From contig QJWC01000087.1 in NCBI GenBank assembly GCA_003235475.1, forward strand, positions 1-64,000: a DNA stretch of 64,000 bases. Direction: 5' to 3'. Numbering within the stretch: the stretch's first letter is position 1; each line of letters starts with the position of its first letter. The translations under genes were made by a program, and so were the position numbers. Below are positions 1 through 11,148 of the stretch, in pieces. This stretch comes from Acidimicrobiia bacterium. GTDB taxonomy: Bacteria; Actinomycetota; Acidimicrobiia; Spongiisociales; UBA5794. Below the pieces are notes generated by a model. The model made no database searches. It was not told where the DNA came from and worked only from the letters and a program-made list of their open reading frames with translations.

Positions 1-738
1 GAAGACGAAGTTTGTCAGTGTGCCACCGAGCGTCGCCCATCGGAGCCGAGGATCAGCGAAGAGAACCTTCACCCCCGACTTGAGAGCTTCGCCGAAAGGT
101 TCGCGGACGGGCTTTGCGTGTGGCCGGATGGGCCGAACAAGGGCAAGGAAGAGGGCTGAAGCGACGAAGGTGGCGGCGTTGATGGCGAATGCGAGGGCGA
201 ACCCGCCCGCAAAAGCCACGATGAACCCGCCTGCGAGCGGGCCAATGCTGAGCGTGAGCGTTCTGGCGAGGCCGAGATCCGAGTTCGCTGCGACGAGATC
301 GTCCTCGAGCAGGCTCTGGGTCATCCAGGACTGAAGCCCCGAGTCGAACAGGACGGCCATCGCACCAACGACGAAAGCCACGAGGAACACGATCGCAGGC
401 GACGCCCAATCGGAGAGGGCCGCAATCGACAGCACGAGGAACGCAATGGCGCGAACGAGATCCACGCCGATGAGCGTCGTTCCCAGGCGCCTTCGTCGGT
501 CGAGGAAGACGCCTGCCGCGAGGCCGAACAAGAGCATCGGTAGCGTCTCAGCGGCTGCCGTCAACCCGAGGTCGAGCGCGTCCCCTGTGAGGGCGAGCAT
601 GAAGTAGGGAAGTGAGAAGAAGGCGATGTAATCGCCGAACAGGGAGATCGCCTGGCCGCCGACGATCGGAATACGGTTGCGCCTTGCCCGGCGCACCTGA
701 TCTTCGGACGGGATATCCACCGGTTTCGCAGTATCCAC
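1..738 (-). CDS. MFS transporter, partial (C-terminus outside window)
   Basis: Open frame from GTG at 738 to window edge (absent from ORF track because it has no stop in the window); translation VDTAKPVDIPSEDQVRRARRNRIPIVGGQAISLFGDYIAFFSLPYFMLALTGDALDLG... is multi-spanning MFS-like. Confidence 0.8.
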   Translation of the reverse strand, partial: MDTAKPVDIPSEDQVRRARRNRIPIVGGQAISLFGDYIAFFSLPYFMLALTGDALDLGLTAAAETLPMLLFGLAAGVFLDRRRRLGTTLIGVDLVRAIAFLVLSIAALSDWASPAIVFLVAFVVGAMAVLFDSGLQSWMTQSLLEDDLVAANSDLGLARTLTLSIGPLAGGFIVAFAGGFALAFAINAATFVASALFLALVRPIRPHAKPVREPFGEALKSGVKVLFADPRLRWATLGGTLTNFVF

Positions 739-821
739 GCGGCGAGCGTAGCGCACAGGCCCCGCGAGCCGAATCACGCCGTTCCGCCGCGCGTTAGCCT
801 TGTGGCGAAGGAGCGAACGCG

Positions 822-1163
822 ATGGCACAAATCAGCGACATACCGCGCCTCGTCGGCGAGTTCGTCGCGCTCGCGAAGGAGTACCTCCTCCAGGAGACCG
901 TTGAACCTGCCAAACGGCTCGGTCACTTCGCTGGCTTCTCGATCGGAGCGACCGGGCTCTGGACCATCGGATTCGTCCTCCTCGCGGTCGCCGGACTCCG
1001 GACGATCTACAGCGCCCTGCCCGAGGGCCCGTATTGGGAAGCACTCGCCTACCTCATCGCCACGATCGCCATTGGCGCCTTCATGGCGCTCGTGGTAGCG
1101 CTCGTCCCGGACCGCGGCGTGCACGACAGCCCGAAACCTGCGCCTGAAGGAGGCACGGAGTGA
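822..1163 (+). CDS. Small membrane protein, phage-holin-like superfamily (DUF1469-type)
   Basis: ORF of 113 aa, N-terminal amphipathic part then two TM segments. Confidence 0.6.
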   Translation: MAQISDIPRLVGEFVALAKEYLLQETVEPAKRLGHFAGFSIGATGLWTIGFVLLAVAGLRTIYSALPEGPYWEALAYLIATIAIGAFMALVVALVPDRGVHDSPKPAPEGGTE

Positions 1164-1357
1164 CCAGTGTCACGAGGTCGGACCTCGAAGCGAAACTGCG
1201 CGAGATCGAAGGCGTCGTCGTCGATGTCGAAGAAGAGGCAAAGTCGAGCGCCAGGATGCTCGCAATCGGCGCGGCCGTGCTCGTGATCGGCATCGTGGCC
1301 ATCTCGGTTTGGCGCTCCCGACGCAACAAGATCCGCGTCGAGGTGTACAAGCTGTGA
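1160..1357 (+). CDS. Small single-TM protein, unknown function
   Basis: GTGA overlap with previous ORF; MTSVTRSDLEAKLREIEGVVVDVEEEAKSSARMLAIGAAVLVIGIVAISVW... Confidence 0.6.
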   Translation: MTSVTRSDLEAKLREIEGVVVDVEEEAKSSARMLAIGAAVLVIGIVAISVWRSRRNKIRVEVYKL

Positions 1358-1614
1358 CGGGTGCCGTCGGCTATGCGATTCGCCGGAGGTTTCGGCGGCG
1401 ATTCCATCCGATGGTCCTCGTCGGGTGGAAGGTCCTCCGCCAGCGAACTGCGGCGGGTGGGACCAAGTCGGCCGTCGGCCTCGGGCTCATCGTGGCCGGG
1501 CTGCTCCTGAAGAAGTCGGATCCCGTGCTCGTTCACCGGGAGGTGATCGAAGGCACAGGGGACATTCGAGTGCACGTTGTCCCGGAGGTCGGAACAAGGG
1601 GATCGCGGCGATGA
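1354..1614 (+). CDS. Small basic membrane-associated protein, unknown function
   Basis: GTGA overlap with previous ORF; VTGAVGYAIRRRFRRRFHPMVLVGWKVLRQR...VGLGLIVAGLLLKK. Confidence 0.5.
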   Translation: MTGAVGYAIRRRFRRRFHPMVLVGWKVLRQRTAAGGTKSAVGLGLIVAGLLLKKSDPVLVHREVIEGTGDIRVHVVPEVGTRGSRR

Positions 1615-1712
1615 ATCGCAACCGACAGCGGTGGGTGAAGATCGTCATCTGGCTGGTGGTCGCGACGATGGTCATCACGCTCCTCGCGACGATCGCACCC
1701 GCGCTCACGTGA
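1611..1712 (+). CDS. 33-aa single-TM microprotein, unknown function
   Basis: ATGA overlap upstream and GTGA overlap with trmI; MNRNRQRWVKIVIWLVVATMVITLLATIAPALT. Confidence 0.5.
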   Translation: MNRNRQRWVKIVIWLVVATMVITLLATIAPALT

Positions 1713-2524
1713 GCGGCGGCCCGTTCGTCGAAGGGGAGAGCTGCCTCCTCCTTGACACACGCGGCAAGCAGTACCTCCTCACGCTCGACCCCTCGCTCAC
1801 CTTCCAGTGCGACATGGGCCAGATTCGCCACGGCGACATCGTCGGCACTTCCGAAGGGTCGATGATCCGTACGTCCAAGGCCTCGCCGATGGTCGCGCTG
1901 CGCCCTCGCCTCGCCGATTACGTCCTGAAGATGAAGCGGGGAGCGGCGGTTGTCTACCCAAAGGACGCTGCCGCGATCATCCACTGGGCAGATGTCGAGC
2001 CAGGGTCCACAGTGCTCGAGGCCGGAACCGGATCCGGAGCGTTGACCCTCGCGCTGTCACGAGCGGTCGGGGATCGTGGTCGCGTCGTCACGTGCGACGT
2101 GCGCGGCGACCACCAGACGCACGCGAAGCGTCTCATCGAGCGTTTTCGAGGAGCGGTGCCGGCGAACATCGAGTTCCGAGTCGGAGACGTGACCGACCAC
2201 ATCGCCGAGGTCGCGCCGGACCATCTCATCCTCGATCTTCCCGAACCGTGGCATGCGGCAACCGTCGGTGCAGACTTCATCAAGGGCGGCGGGTCACTCG
2301 CTGCGTATGTTCCGACGATCCCCCAGGTGGAGCAGCTCCGGTCAGCCGTCTCCGCGACGAAGGCGTTCGTCGAGGTCGACACGTTCGAGGTGCTGATGCG
2401 ATCGTGGAACGTGGACGGGGCGTCCGTACGACCGGACCACCGAATGGTCGGTCACACGGGCTTCATCACCGTTGCTCGCCGGCGTGTGAAGGAAGTCAGG
2501 GACGAGCTGGGCGACGCAGGCTGA
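1709..2524 (+). CDS. trmI: tRNA (adenine-58-N1)-methyltransferase TrmI
   Basis: GTG start overlapping previous stop; VLEAGTGSGALTLALSRAVGDRGRVVTCD SAM motif; located next to arc as in actinobacterial proteasome loci. Confidence 0.85.
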   Translation: MSGGPFVEGESCLLLDTRGKQYLLTLDPSLTFQCDMGQIRHGDIVGTSEGSMIRTSKASPMVALRPRLADYVLKMKRGAAVVYPKDAAAIIHWADVEPGSTVLEAGTGSGALTLALSRAVGDRGRVVTCDVRGDHQTHAKRLIERFRGAVPANIEFRVGDVTDHIAEVAPDHLILDLPEPWHAATVGADFIKGGGSLAAYVPTIPQVEQLRSAVSATKAFVEVDTFEVLMRSWNVDGASVRPDHRMVGHTGFITVARRRVKEVRDELGDAG

Positions 2525-2536
2525 CGGACGCCGCGC

Positions 2537-2782
2537 CTACGGCTCGATGTAGATGCACTCGCCCGGGCATTCCTCGGCCGATTCGACGACGAGATCGAGC
2601 TGCGCGTCAGGGAAGCTGGCCATGCCCTGGGCACCCTGGGGATTTCCCTCGGATGCTGCGTAGATCTTGTCTCCTTCGCGAACATACGCAAGGCCGTCGT
2701 CGAGCAGGACGAAGACGTCTGGCGCGATCTCCTCGCACAGCCCGTCGCCTGTGCACAGGTCTTGATCGATCCAGACCTTCAT
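2537..2782 (-). CDS. Ferredoxin, [3Fe-4S]-type
   Basis: MKVWIDQDLCTGDGLCEEIAPDVFVL...AEECPGECIYIEP; ATG at 2782. Confidence 0.85.
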   Translation of the reverse strand: MKVWIDQDLCTGDGLCEEIAPDVFVLLDDGLAYVREGDKIYAASEGNPQGAQGMASFPDAQLDLVVESAEECPGECIYIEP

Positions 2783-2915
2783 CGCCCATCCTCCCGGTCG
2801 AGTAGCTGGATCGTAGTGCCATCGAAGGCACCCAATGCGGTGATGTGGCACTTGCGAATGCGCCCTCTACACTCGGATTTCGACGCCACGGCATTCCGAG
2901 GTGGAGGAGGCAACG

Positions 2916-4628
2916 GTGTCCGCAAGCGATCGGCCAGCAGACCGGGCGATGGTCCGGGAGCTCGAAGAGGAAATCGCCGTGCTACGGCGGAGGCTCCAAG
3001 ATGCTCCGAGGAGGGTCCGCCTCCTCGAGGAGCGGCTGGTCGATGTCCGAAACCAGCTCGGCCAGGCATCCAGCCAGAACGAGAAGCTCGCGACCGCCCT
3101 TCGTGAGACGAGGGAGCAGCTCGCTCTCCTTCGGGATGAGGTGGAGAAGCTCACTGCGCCGCCTAATCCCTTCGGCACCGTCGTCCAGATGAACTCGGAC
3201 GGGACGGTCGACATCTATTCCTCCGGGCGGAAACTCCGTGTCGCCGTCGAGCCGACCGTTGAGATCAAGGAGCTGGAGGCCGGGCAGGAAGTCATCCTGA
3301 ACGAGGCATTCAACATCGTGGATGTCCGCGCGTACGAGCCGACCGGGGAGGTTGCGACCGTCAAGGAAGTGATGGGAGACGGTCGTCTCATCGTCCTCGG
3401 AAGGGGAGACGAGGAGCGCGTGGTCTCCCTCGGTGCACCGACCAAGGACACGTACATCCGCGTTGGCGACCACGTTCGCCTGGAACCGAAGACGAACTTC
3501 GTGTTGGAACGCCTCGAGCGGCCCGAGGTCGAAGAACTCGTCCTCGAGGAAGTCCCGGACATCACGTACGAGGACATCGGCGGACTCGACCAACAGATCG
3601 AAATCATCCAGGACGCGGTCGAGCTGCCATATCTGCACCGCGAGCGGTTCGCGGAATACGATCTTGCGGCCCCTAAGGGTGTCCTGCTGTACGGGCCCCC
3701 CGGCTGCGGCAAGACGCTCATCGCAAAGGCCGTGGCGAATTCCCTCGCGAACGCCGTGCGAGCGACCACCGGCCTCGCGGACGCACGGTCGTACTTCCTC
3801 AACATCAAGGGGCCTGAGCTCTTGAACAAGTACGTCGGGGAAACAGAGCGGCAGATCCGCCTCATCTTCCAGCGCGCCAAGGAGAAGTCCGACGAAGGCG
3901 TCCCCGTGATCGTCTTCTTCGACGAGATGGATTCCTTGTTCCGCACCCGGGGCACGGGCGTGTCGTCGGACGTGGAGTCGACTATCGTCCCGCAGCTCCT
4001 CAGCGAGCTCGACGGCGTCGAGTCCCTCAAGAACGTGATCGTGATCGGCGCCTCGAACAGGGAAGACTTGATCGATCCCGCCATTCTGAGGCCCGGAAGG
4101 CTCGACGTGAAGATCAAGATCGAACGTCCGTCTGCCGACGCCGCGCGACGCATCTTCGCGATCTACCTCTCAGGTGATCTGCCATTCGACGAGGAAGAGG
4201 TCGCCAGCTTCGAATCGCTCGACGCAATGCGTGAGGACCTCATCGAGCAGACCGTCACATCGATGTACGCCGAGGGCCCGAAAAACCGGTTCCTCGAGGT
4301 GACCTACGCGAACGGGGACAAGGAAGAGCTCTATTTCAAGGACTTCGCGTCCGGTGCGATGATCGAGAACATCGTCAGAAGGGCGAAAAAGGAAGCCATC
4401 AAGCGGGAGATCGACGGCGGGCCACGCGGGCTGCGCCAGGCGGACCTCCTCGAGGCTGTCTCGCAGGAGTTCAAAGAGCACGAGGACCTCCCGAACACGA
4501 CGAATCCCGATGACTGGGCGCGCATCTCAGGCAAGAAGGGCGAACGCATCGTCTACGTGCGGACGCTCATCGAAGGTGACGGCGAGCAGCGCACCATCGA
4601 AGCGGTGACGCCGGGCCAGTATCTCTAG
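2916..4628 (+). CDS. arc: Proteasome-associated AAA ATPase ARC/Mpa
   Basis: GTG start preceded by GGAGG; Walker [18 protein letters not shown], coiled coil, C-terminal GQYL. Confidence 0.95.
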   Translation: MSASDRPADRAMVRELEEEIAVLRRRLQDAPRRVRLLEERLVDVRNQLGQASSQNEKLATALRETREQLALLRDEVEKLTAPPNPFGTVVQMNSDGTVDIYSSGRKLRVAVEPTVEIKELEAGQEVILNEAFNIVDVRAYEPTGEVATVKEVMGDGRLIVLGRGDEERVVSLGAPTKDTYIRVGDHVRLEPKTNFVLERLERPEVEELVLEEVPDITYEDIGGLDQQIEIIQDAVELPYLHRERFAEYDLAAPKGVLLYGPPGCGKTLIAKAVANSLANAVRATTGLADARSYFLNIKGPELLNKYVGETERQIRLIFQRAKEKSDEGVPVIVFFDEMDSLFRTRGTGVSSDVESTIVPQLLSELDGVESLKNVIVIGASNREDLIDPAILRPGRLDVKIKIERPSADAARRIFAIYLSGDLPFDEEEVASFESLDAMREDLIEQTVTSMYAEGPKNRFLEVTYANGDKEELYFKDFASGAMIENIVRRAKKEAIKREIDGGPRGLRQADLLEAVSQEFKEHEDLPNTTNPDDWARISGKKGERIVYVRTLIEGDGEQRTIEAVTPGQYL

Positions 4629-4632
4629 GGCC

Positions 4633-6120
4633 GTGGAGACACGCGTTCTCGGCACGGAGGTCGAGTACGGCATCTCGGTCGCCGGAGATCCTTCCGCGAA
4701 CCCTGTGAACGCGTCGGGGACGGTCGTCAACGGCTATGCGGCAGGCGCAAACCGCATCCGGTGGTCCTACGAGGACGAGCATCCAGGGAGAGACGCACGC
4801 GGCTTCTCACTCGGAGACGTCCCCGTCGACGACATGGATTCGGGACTCGTCAACTCGGTGCTGGAGAACGGCGCACGCTTCTACGTGGACCACGCGCACC
4901 CGGAGTACGCGACACCCGAATGCGGTGATCCTCTCGAAGCCACGCTGCACGACAAGGCAGGGGAGGTCGTCGTCCACAGGGCCGCGCTCGGGGCCGCCGC
5001 GTTCCAGCAGGATCGCCGCAGGGTGCTCATCCACAAGAACAACTCGGACGGGAAGGGCAATTCCTACGGTGCGCACGAGAACTACCTCGTCGATCGGTCG
5101 ATTCCCTTCGGCCTGATCGCACAGACGATGCGCCCATTCCTGATCTCGCGCCAGCTGATATCGGGATCCGGCAAGCTCGGCTCGGAACACAACCGGCCGC
5201 ACGTGGATTACCAGCTCACCCAGCGAGCCGACTTCTTCGAAGAGGAGATCGGACTCGAGACGACGCTCAAGCGACCGATCATCAACACGAGGGACGAGCC
5301 CCACGCCGACCCGGCCAAGTACCGCAGATTCCACGTGATCTTCGGCGACGCGAACCTCAACGAGGTCCAGACATTCGTCAAACTCGGCTCGACCGCGTTG
5401 ATGCTCATGGCACTCGAAGCAGATGCGCTCGAAGAACCTGAGACGCTCGAGGACCCGGTTGCGGCCGTTACCACCGTGAGCCATGACCTGCAGTTCGACG
5501 CCACCCTCCCGACCGAAGGCGGCGGGCAGACGACGGCGCTCGAGATGCAATGGAAGTACCTCTCTGCGCTCGATTCCTTCGCATCGGAGTCCTCGGTGAG
5601 CGCGGTGTACAAGACCGTGCTCGTCGAGTGGCGCAAGCTTCTCAGCGACCTCGAACGCGGCTGGCGGAACGTCGCCGACCGACTCGATTGGGCTGCGAAG
5701 CTCTCCGTGATCGAAGGCTATAGGGAGCGAGACGGCCTCGCCTGGTCCGACCCAAAGCTCAGACTCCTCGGACTGCAGTACCACGACGTCGATCCCGATC
5801 GCGGCCTGTACCACACGCTGGTTCGCGCAGGGAGAGTCCGAAGGTTGTTCACCGACCGGGAGATCGAGGACGCAGTGTCCCAACCGCCACCTTCCACGCG
5901 AGCGTGGTTCAGGGGCGAGGCGATCCGTCGTTATCCGGATGCTGTCGTCGCGGCGAACTGGGACTCCCTCGTGTTCGATGTCGGGGGAGCGACATTGATA
6001 CGCGTTCCTATGATGGAACCGACTCGCGGAACGAGGGCATTGGTCGAGGAATTGCTCGACGCATGCCCAGACGCCGCGACCCTGATCGAACAACTCGGAG
6101 GCAGCAATGACGGAGCGTGA
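4633..6120 (+). CDS. dop: Pup deamidase/depupylase Dop
   Basis: [28 protein letters not shown], Dop-type insertion after VNASGT; adjacent to pup. Confidence 0.93.
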   Translation: METRVLGTEVEYGISVAGDPSANPVNASGTVVNGYAAGANRIRWSYEDEHPGRDARGFSLGDVPVDDMDSGLVNSVLENGARFYVDHAHPEYATPECGDPLEATLHDKAGEVVVHRAALGAAAFQQDRRRVLIHKNNSDGKGNSYGAHENYLVDRSIPFGLIAQTMRPFLISRQLISGSGKLGSEHNRPHVDYQLTQRADFFEEEIGLETTLKRPIINTRDEPHADPAKYRRFHVIFGDANLNEVQTFVKLGSTALMLMALEADALEEPETLEDPVAAVTTVSHDLQFDATLPTEGGGQTTALEMQWKYLSALDSFASESSVSAVYKTVLVEWRKLLSDLERGWRNVADRLDWAAKLSVIEGYRERDGLAWSDPKLRLLGLQYHDVDPDRGLYHTLVRAGRVRRLFTDREIEDAVSQPPPSTRAWFRGEAIRRYPDAVVAANWDSLVFDVGGATLIRVPMMEPTRGTRALVEELLDACPDAATLIEQLGGSNDGA

Positions 6121-6292
6121 ACGCACTGGGGACAGGCGGGAGGCCGACGTCGACGAGGTGCAGGATGCACCAACCCAACGCGGCGAGGAAGTCGCGGACA
6201 AGATCGACGACCTGCTCGACGAGATCGACGAGGTCCTCGAGGAGAACGCCGAGGAGTTCGTGAAGAACTACGTGCAGAAGGGCGGCGAGTGA
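6107..6292 (+). CDS. pup: Prokaryotic ubiquitin-like protein Pup
   Basis: 61 aa, [32 protein letters not shown]-terminus; between dop and prcB. Confidence 0.97.
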   Translation: MTERERTGDRREADVDEVQDAPTQRGEEVADKIDDLLDEIDEVLEENAEEFVKNYVQKGGE

Positions 6293-7086
6293 CCGAACGG
6301 ACGACCGAAGTCGGGCCGCTCCGCCTCGGCGAAGCCGTCCCGGACGCGTCGTTCCTCTCCGTCCTCGAACACAGGGGCGCATCCCCCACATGGGACCTCG
6401 GCCCTGGCACAGCTTCTGGGATGCCTGAAGCGACGACGATCCTCGCTCTCACCTGGCCAGGTGGCGTCGTCATGGCCGGTGACCGAAGGGCGACTGCGGG
6501 CAACGTCATCGCCCACAGTCGCGTCAGGAAGGTGTACCCGGCAGACGAGCATTCGGCCGTTGCGATTTCCGGTACAGCTGGAATGGCACTCGAACTCATC
6601 AAGCTGTTCCAGACCGAACTCGAGCACTACGAGAAGATCGAGGGCACGTCCCTCAGCCTCGAGGGAAAGGCGAACTTCCTTGCCCGCATGATCCGCGGGA
6701 ACCTCGCGCTCGCGTTCCAGGGGCTCATTGTCATCCCTCTCTTCTGCGGGTACGACGTCAACGAAGGGACCGGCAGGCTCTTCAGCTTCGATGTCGTCGG
6801 CGGACGCTACGACGAGCTCCACTATGCAACCACGGGCTCAGGTGGCCAGGAGGCACGGAGCTTCCTCAAGGGGGCGTGGTCGCCGGACCTCACCCAGGAT
6901 CGCGCGGTGGCTACGGCCATCGAGGCACTCGTCGCGGCCTCCGAGGAGGACGCAGCGACCGGCGGCCCCGACATTCGGAGAGGCATCTTCCCGACCGTGG
7001 TCACCGTGACCCAAGGCGGCGTGGTGGAACTCACTGACGACGACATCGCTTCAGTGGCGGCGTCCGTGCTCGAGGGCAGGCCATGA
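6289..7086 (+). CDS. prcB: 20S proteasome beta subunit
   Basis: Propeptide then [25 protein letters not shown] overlap with pup. Confidence 0.95.
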   Translation: MTERTTEVGPLRLGEAVPDASFLSVLEHRGASPTWDLGPGTASGMPEATTILALTWPGGVVMAGDRRATAGNVIAHSRVRKVYPADEHSAVAISGTAGMALELIKLFQTELEHYEKIEGTSLSLEGKANFLARMIRGNLALAFQGLIVIPLFCGYDVNEGTGRLFSFDVVGGRYDELHYATTGSGGQEARSFLKGAWSPDLTQDRAVATAIEALVAASEEDAATGGPDIRRGIFPTVVTVTQGGVVELTDDDIASVAASVLEGRP

Positions 7087-7763
7087 CCACTCCGTTCTAT
7101 GTGCCCCCCGAGCAGCTCGTCAAGGACAGGGCCGACTTCGCGCGCAAGGGAATCGGACGCGGAAGGCCCATCGTCGTTCTCCAGATCGGATCGGGCATCC
7201 TCCTCGTCGGCGAGAACGGCTCGTCGTCGCTCCGCAAGATCGGCGAGATCTACGACCGGATTGCATTCGCGGGTGTCGGCCGCTTCAACGAGTTCGAGAC
7301 GCTGCGCGTCGCTGGCGTCCGCTACGCGGATCTCAAGGGGTACTCGTATGCGCGGGGTGACGTCACCGGGAAAGGGCTGGCGAACGCCTACAGCCAGACG
7401 CTCGGGCAGATCTTCTCCCACGAGATGAAGCCATTCGAGGTCGACATCGTGGTCGCTGAGGTAGGGCGGACGATCGACGGGGACAAACTCTTCAGGGTCC
7501 AGTTCGACGGGACACTGCGCGATGCGACCCACCTCGCGGTGCTTGGCGCACAAGAGGAGGAGATCACAGAGCGGCTCGAGGCCCAATACGACCCCGAGAT
7601 GGGGCTCCAGGACGCCTTGCGGGCTGCGTGCGATGCCATCGAGGCAGCAACGGAGCACACCGTCGAGGTCGACGCCTGGGAGTGCGCAATTCTCGAGCGA
7701 GACGCGACTCGCAGGTCGTTCCGTCGGCTCGACGAGTCCGAGGTCGCAGCTGCTCGTTCGTAG
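7083..7763 (+). CDS. prcA: 20S proteasome alpha subunit
   Basis: [38 protein letters not shown] overlap with prcB. Confidence 0.95.
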   Translation: MTTPFYVPPEQLVKDRADFARKGIGRGRPIVVLQIGSGILLVGENGSSSLRKIGEIYDRIAFAGVGRFNEFETLRVAGVRYADLKGYSYARGDVTGKGLANAYSQTLGQIFSHEMKPFEVDIVVAEVGRTIDGDKLFRVQFDGTLRDATHLAVLGAQEEEITERLEAQYDPEMGLQDALRAACDAIEAATEHTVEVDAWECAILERDATRRSFRRLDESEVAAARS

Positions 7764-7804
7764 CCATCGACGTGGGTTGAGGGGTCCTGCGGTACGCTCA
7801 GCTC

Positions 7805-9160
7805 GTGCAGCGAAGAATCTTCGGCATCGAGAACGAATACGGCGTGACGTGCGTGCTGCGCGGACAGCGGCGGCTCTCGCCTGATGAAGTCGCGCGCTAC
7901 CTGTTCCGGCGTGTTGTCAGCTGGGGCCGATCATCGAACGTGTTCCTCGAGAACGGCGCAAGGCTCTACCTGGACGTCGGCAGCCACCCTGAGTATGCAA
8001 CGCCGGAATGCGACAGCCTCCTCGACGTCGTCGCCCACGATCGTGCGGGGGAGCGGATCCTCGAAGGTCTGGTCGAATCTGCTGAGGAACGACTCATCGA
8101 GGAGGGCATACGCGGCGAGATCTACCTCTACCGCAACAACACGGACTCGGCAGGCAACTCGTACGGCTGCCACGAGAACTACCTGATCCGGCGGACTGCT
8201 GACTTTCAGAGGACCATCGACACCCTCATTCCATTCCTCGTCACCCGCCAGATCTGGGCAGGCGCGGGGAAGTTGCTCCACACCGCCCGCGGGACCGTCT
8301 ACTCCCTCGCACAGCGCGCCGAGCACATATGGGAGGGCAGCTCGTCGGCCACCACGAGAAGCAGGCCGATCATCAACACGAGGGACGAACCCCACGCCGA
8401 CGCAGAGCGCTATCGCAGACTGCACGTCATCGCCGGAGACTCGAACATGTCCGAGTACACGACCTACGTGAAGGTCGGGTCGATGGTGGCGCTGCTCCAG
8501 ATGCTCGAGGACGAGGTCGTGTTCAGGGACCTGACCCTCGAGAACCCGATCAGGGCGATACGCGAGATCAGCCACGACACGACATGTCGCCGCAAGATCC
8601 GGCTCGCCAACGGCCGCGAGCTCTCGGCTCTGGACATCCAGTGGGAGTACCTCGAGCGGGTCATGCGGTACATGCGCGGATCGGATCTCTCGCCCGAGGT
8701 CGAGCGCGCGGTCGCGATGTGGGAGCGCCTCCTCACCGGCCTCGAGAAGGACCCGCTGACGTTGTCGCGGGAGGTCGATTGGGTCGCCAAGTTCCACATG
8801 ATCGACCGGTACAAGGCGAAGCATGGGCTGCCGATGTCTTCTGCACGCCTTGCCCTCATCGATCTCAACTACCACGACGTCAACCGCCGGCGGGGCCTCT
8901 ACTACAAGCTCGAGAGGGCGGGGCTCGTCGACCGCATCGTCACCGACCAAGCCATCGAGCTGGCCATGTACGAACCACCGCAGACGACTCGGGCTCGCCT
9001 GCGCGGAGGCTTCATCAAGGCCGCCAAGGAAAAGCGGAGGGACTTCACGGTCGACTGGGTGCACCTCAAGTTGAACGATCAGGCACAGCGAACGGTGCTC
9101 TGCAAGGACCCCTTCAAGGCATACGACGACCGCGTGGACCGGTTGATCGAGACGCTCTGA
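7805..9160 (+). CDS. pafA: Pup--protein ligase PafA
   Basis: [36 protein letters not shown]. Confidence 0.95.
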   Translation: MQRRIFGIENEYGVTCVLRGQRRLSPDEVARYLFRRVVSWGRSSNVFLENGARLYLDVGSHPEYATPECDSLLDVVAHDRAGERILEGLVESAEERLIEEGIRGEIYLYRNNTDSAGNSYGCHENYLIRRTADFQRTIDTLIPFLVTRQIWAGAGKLLHTARGTVYSLAQRAEHIWEGSSSATTRSRPIINTRDEPHADAERYRRLHVIAGDSNMSEYTTYVKVGSMVALLQMLEDEVVFRDLTLENPIRAIREISHDTTCRRKIRLANGRELSALDIQWEYLERVMRYMRGSDLSPEVERAVAMWERLLTGLEKDPLTLSREVDWVAKFHMIDRYKAKHGLPMSSARLALIDLNYHDVNRRRGLYYKLERAGLVDRIVTDQAIELAMYEPPQTTRARLRGGFIKAAKEKRRDFTVDWVHLKLNDQAQRTVLCKDPFKAYDDRVDRLIETL

Positions 9161-9217
9161 GAAGCGTTCGGCTTCGCCTGGTTCCACTCGCGGTGGCTGC
9201 GGTTTACGCTGAACCCA

Positions 9218-10135
9218 ATGCACAACGTCATCGAGCGCATCCTCAACCTCCTGGCGTTTCTGCTGACCGTCAATCGCCCTGTGACCGCGGAAGAGATCCG
9301 GTTCACTGTGAAGGGATACGACCAACCCTCGGACGAGGCATTCCGTAGAACCTTCGAACGCGACAAGGACCTGCTGCGATCGCTCGGCGTCCCGCTCGAC
9401 ATGACCGCAACCGACATCTGGGAGGTCGAACTCGGATACGTCGTCCCGACCGAGGACTACATCCTCGACGATCCGGGCCTCACCGAGGAAGAACGGTCCG
9501 CGCTCTTCTTCGCCGCCCAGGCGGTGAAGTTCGGCGGTCAGCCGACGGAGATGGGAGCCCTGTTCAAACTCGGCGGTTCACTGTCGCCGCTGACGTCCCC
9601 GGTCGTCGGCGCAGACCTCGGACCCGGCCTCGATGTCGTCGGTTCCCTCTTCGGGGCGGTGAGTGAGCGAAGGCGCATCACCTTCGACTACCGCGGGAAG
9701 GCCCGTGTCGTCTACCCGTACGGCCTCCTCCACCGAAAAGGCCGCTGGTACGTGGTGGGCCCCGAGAAGGGTGACAGCGTGACCAAAGCGTTCCGTGTCG
9801 ATCGCATGGGCGCGATGACCGTGAAGGGCGACCCAGGGCAGTTCAAACGACCGCGTCGGTTCGATCCGTCCGCTGCGCTATCGGAGGTGACCGCGGTGCA
9901 GGGGGATCAGGAGGCCATTGTCAACGTGGACTCCGAGATCGCATCGGTCGCAATGGCGCGATGGCCGTTCGCCGAGCAGGTCGAGTCCACGGAAGACGTG
10001 ACGATTCTGCGCATCAGGTACGACGACGCGTTGCGGGTCGTCCAGTGGGCGCTTTCTTTCGACGATCGGATCGAGATCGTCTCGCCGGGCGCACTCCGGG
10101 ATCGGCTCGTCGCCCACGTGGAGCACGTCGCATGA
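9218..10135 (+). CDS. pafB: WYL-domain transcriptional regulator PafB
   Basis: HTH + WYL domain, directly downstream of pafA. Confidence 0.88.
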   Translation: MHNVIERILNLLAFLLTVNRPVTAEEIRFTVKGYDQPSDEAFRRTFERDKDLLRSLGVPLDMTATDIWEVELGYVVPTEDYILDDPGLTEEERSALFFAAQAVKFGGQPTEMGALFKLGGSLSPLTSPVVGADLGPGLDVVGSLFGAVSERRRITFDYRGKARVVYPYGLLHRKGRWYVVGPEKGDSVTKAFRVDRMGAMTVKGDPGQFKRPRRFDPSAALSEVTAVQGDQEAIVNVDSEIASVAMARWPFAEQVESTEDVTILRIRYDDALRVVQWALSFDDRIEIVSPGALRDRLVAHVEHVA

Positions 10136-11070
10136 CCAGCCCGCGAACCGTGCAGCGGCTCTCCCGCATCCTTTCAGTCCTGCCATACGTGATCGACAAC
10201 CCCGGCACCCACGTCGATGACCTCGCGTCCCGGTTCGGCTACGACGACTCGAACGACCTCGTGTCCGACCTTCACCTCGTGATCGTGACGGGCCTCCCGG
10301 GTTACGGCCCAGGCGACCTCATCGATGTCGACATCCTCGACGGGGAGGTCTACGTGGACGCGGCGGACTATTTCGCGCATCCCCTGCGCCTCACCGCCCC
10401 GGAGGCCCTCGGCCTGGTTGCGGCAGGAATGACTATGGCGAAGTCAGATCAAGCACCGAAAGCGCTGGGTTCGGCAGTCGCGAAGCTCGCGTCCGTCCTC
10501 GGTCCCGACGTGATGGATGCCGTGCAGTTCGAGGTGCAGACGCCTCCGGTGCTGTCCGAGCTTCGCGCTGCGATCGAGCAACGCCGTCCGGTGCGGTTCG
10601 ACTATGTGGGTATCGCGAACAACCGTCGCACCACGCGTACCGTCGAAGGCTGGGCGGTCACCTTCAACATGGGGAACTGGTACCTCACAGGCCATTGCCA
10701 TCTGGCAGAGGACCGCCGAGTGTTCCGCGTCGACCGGATCGAGAATCTCGAGACGTTGTCTGACGCGTACCTCGTGCCGGTCGACGAGGATGTGCACCAC
10801 GTTGGATATTCACCCACCGAGTCGGACGTCCAGGTCGTGTTCGACATCGAGCCGAGCTCCCGGTGGGTCACCGAGTACTACCCCGTCGAGACCGAACAGC
10901 TTGCAGACGGCGGACTCCGTGTCCGCATGAGCGTCGCGGATCCCCTGGTCGCGGCGAGGCTGATCCTCCAGCTGGGCAGTGACGTGCGAGCAGTGGAAGG
11001 CGACGCCGTCGTCGAGGCTCTCCAGGACCTCCGTTCGCGCATACGTGCCAGATACGCACGCACGAAGTAA
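10132..11070 (+). CDS. pafC: WYL-domain transcriptional regulator PafC
   Basis: ATGA overlap with pafB; RLSRILSVLPYVIDNPGTHVDDLASRFGY. Confidence 0.87.
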   Translation: MTSPRTVQRLSRILSVLPYVIDNPGTHVDDLASRFGYDDSNDLVSDLHLVIVTGLPGYGPGDLIDVDILDGEVYVDAADYFAHPLRLTAPEALGLVAAGMTMAKSDQAPKALGSAVAKLASVLGPDVMDAVQFEVQTPPVLSELRAAIEQRRPVRFDYVGIANNRRTTRTVEGWAVTFNMGNWYLTGHCHLAEDRRVFRVDRIENLETLSDAYLVPVDEDVHHVGYSPTESDVQVVFDIEPSSRWVTEYYPVETEQLADGGLRVRMSVADPLVAARLILQLGSDVRAVEGDAVVEALQDLRSRIRARYARTK

Positions 11071-11148
11071 CTACGGCGGGAATAGTCCTTTATCCGCCTC
11101 TTCGGATGCCGATGTCATTGGGGACACACGCCTACGAAGTGGCAGGAC

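Noticed and set aside
4807-6201. 464-aa minus-strand ORF opposite dop
   Set aside because: Antisense shadow of dop
7931-9325. 464-aa minus-strand ORF opposite pafA
   Set aside because: Antisense shadow of pafA
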